A program made the position numbers and the translations under genes. A stretch of 14,960 nucleotides of DNA from Ruminococcus flavefaciens (lineage in GTDB: Bacteria > Bacillota_A > Clostridia > Oscillospirales > Ruminococcaceae): the NCBI GenBank assembly GCA_004556875.1, contig SFFP01000024.1:1-14960 (forward strand), given 5' to 3'. This document shows, in pieces, positions 14,317 to 14,960 of the stretch. Numbering within the stretch: position 1 is the first letter of the stretch; each line of letters opens with the position of its first letter. Below the pieces are notes generated by a model. That model did no database searches and had not been told where the DNA came from. It saw nothing but the letters and a program-made list of their open reading frames with translations.

Positions 14317-14363
14317 GTTGCCGCAGACGGTAACAGACAGGCGCAGTATAAACTGCAAGGAGG
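14317..14363 (+). promoter_or_regulatory. Tandem hairpins and strong ribosome site before the radical-domain gene
   Basis: GTTGCCG (14317-14323)/CGGTAAC (14328-14334) with loop CAGA, and GCAGT (14343-14347)/ACTGC (14352-14356) with loop ATAA, occupy the 78-nt gap. The second ends directly at AAGGAGG (14357-14363). Neither has a T tract, so they are probable RNA-stability or processing elements rather than terminators. Confidence 0.5.
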
Positions 14364-14369
14364 TTAATT

Positions 14370-14609
14370 ATGGATAATCAGAAACAAGTTGATAACCTTA
14401 TCGAGCTTCTCGACGGTTATGTAGAAAAAGGCGGTCACCACCTCAACGTAAACGTTTTCACAAGAGAAACTCTCCTCGACGCTCAGGCTCATCCTGAGAA
14501 GTACCCACAGCTCACAGTCAGAGTTTCAGGCTACGCAGTAAACTTCGTAAAGCTGACAAAAGAGCAGCAGGACGATGTAATCTCAAGAACCTTCCACTCT
14601 TCATTTTAA
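14370..14609 (+). CDS. Stand-alone glycyl radical domain of pyruvate formate-lyase (GrcA-like)
   Basis: The 79-residue protein is the C-terminal glycyl radical domain of PFL as an independent polypeptide. LDGYVEKGGHHLNVNV (residues 14-29) aligns with the matching stretch of E. coli PflB. HPEKYPQLTVRVSGYAV (41-57) is the radical loop, with the radical-bearing glycine at Gly54, and LTKEQQDDVISRTFHSSF closes it. It is shorter than E. coli GrcA/YfiD (127 residues), which repairs damaged PFL. Here, however, the local PflB has no radical domain of its own, so this protein should be an obligate subunit rather than a spare part. PFL-activating enzyme would install the radical on it. A strong AAGGAGG site and a terminator flank it. 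Confidence 0.9.
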   Translation: MDNQKQVDNLIELLDGYVEKGGHHLNVNVFTRETLLDAQAHPEKYPQLTVRVSGYAVNFVKLTKEQQDDVISRTFHSSF

Positions 14610-14615
14610 TATGAT

Positions 14616-14647
14616 AAAAGGCTGTACCACAAGGGTACAGCCTTTTT
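14616..14647. terminator. Bidirectional terminator between the PFL operon and the dockerin gene
   Basis: A perfect 13-bp stem, AAAAGGCTGTACC (14616-14628) with GGTACAGCCTTTT (14634-14646), a 5-nt loop and T runs on both strands. It serves the two convergent units. Confidence 0.92.
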
Positions 14648-14650
14648 GTT

Positions 14651-14869
14651 TTACTTTGCAGAATTTTTTGCGTATATTTTAAGTATTAAAGAAGCATCAT
14701 TCGAGTCGACCTTTCCGTCGCCGTTCAATTCAGAACGCGCTCTCTGACTCGAAGAAAGCGTGTAAGGCTTTCCCACAGATACAGCGGAATACTCTTTTAA
14801 GACCAGAGAGGCATCTATTGAGTCAACTTTTCCGTCATTATTAGTATCACCGTAATTCTGAGGTGCCTT
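14651..14869 (-). CDS. C-terminal type I dockerin domain of an interrupted protein
   Basis: The 3' end of a gene encodes about 72 residues that form a type I dockerin: two calcium-binding duplicated repeats, GDTNNDGKVDSIDASLVLKEY and NGDGKVDSNDASLILKIY, joined by a linker. Dockerins attach secreted enzymes or structural proteins to cohesins of a cellulosome scaffold. The second repeat has Glu where the first calcium ligand is usually Asp. The open frame continues to an ATG at 14947, but the upstream 26 residues are hydrophobic and come from DNA that looks like an insertion sequence end, so the true gene was probably cut at 14869/14870. The catalytic part is not in this window, and expression of the remnant is doubtful. 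Confidence 0.75.
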   Translation of the reverse strand, partial: KAPQNYGDTNNDGKVDSIDASLVLKEYSAVSVGKPYTLSSSQRARSELNGDGKVDSNDASLILKIYAKNSAK

Positions 14870-14960
14870 TGTCAATAAAAAACTGAGCCACCTCGCTAAT
14901 AAAAAAGTGAGCCAGTTTTGATAAAAAAATAATGAGCCACTAATCATTATTCATGGTTGA
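14870..14960. mobile_element. Terminal part of an IS21-like insertion sequence (partial)
   Basis: From TGTCA at 14870 on, three copies of an A/T-rich 18-20-mer ending in TGAGCCA (14884-14890, 14908-14914, 14933-14939) occur with a 24-25 bp period. Multiple repeats near a TG-starting end are characteristic of IS21-family elements (istA/istB). The transposase genes would lie beyond the window, so the family call is tentative. Confidence 0.55.

Noticed and set aside
14068..14372. PFL split as a simple frameshift or point mutation of one gene
   Set aside because: The gap between the two parts holds a whole extra gene with its own ribosome site plus two hairpins, and the radical subunit has its own ideal AAGGAGG and ATG. 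A single error cannot produce this.
1..14960. CRISPR array, tRNA or rRNA genes
   Set aside because: I saw no regular repeat-spacer units and no cloverleaf or rRNA-like conserved segments. The only periodic repeats are the TGTCGNN array and the IS-end repeats, both too short for CRISPR.

Overview
The window looks like chromosomal DNA of an anaerobic, low-to-moderate GC Firmicute of the Ruminococcus type. The evidence is Firmicute-style AGGAGG ribosome sites, a class III (Firmicute) fructose-bisphosphatase, pyruvate formate-lyase fermentation, a DUF1292 protein, DinR/LexA-type boxes, and a type I dockerin at the right edge of the kind carried by cellulosomal ruminococci. Species assignment is inference.

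Layout. (1) 1-3077, plus strand: an extended -10 promoter, a ~145-nt leader ending in a perfect 12-bp terminator hairpin, then a PfkB-family sugar-phosphate kinase (FruK-like) and class III FBPase, 13 nt apart. Together they could turn fructose 1-phosphate into fructose 6-phosphate. A bidirectional terminator follows. (2) 3169-5586, minus strand: a DUF1292 protein with its own promoter, and upstream of it an operon of a small coiled-coil protein, a sigma region 4-only protein and an Orn/Lys/Arg decarboxylase-family protein. The operon promoter is perfect consensus, TTGACA-N17-TATAAT, with one LexA/DinR box filling its spacer, a second box downstream, and four 10-bp-phased TGTCGNN sites (Spo0A-box-like) upstream. 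(3) 5661-8152, minus strand: an unrecognised lipoprotein and a PutP-type sodium/proline symporter with an operator-like palindrome over its -35 and a structured leader. (4) 8443-10239, minus strand: a TerY-like vWA protein and a PP2C phosphatase in an operon. (5) 10446-11630, plus strand: an AI-2E-family membrane permease. (6) 11968-14609, plus strand: a three-gene pyruvate formate-lyase locus. (7) 14651-14960: the 3' end of a dockerin gene, apparently interrupted by an IS21-like element end.

The most unusual system is the pyruvate formate-lyase locus. The 700-residue catalytic chain has the Cys-Cys active site but stops before the glycyl radical domain. That domain is a separate 79-residue protein two genes downstream. 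Between them lies a 72-residue Cys-containing protein whose first half resembles the start of the radical domain but which lacks the radical loop. A working PFL here would therefore have to be a two- or three-subunit enzyme. The second most unusual item is the damage-responsive-looking promoter of the split sigma-like operon.
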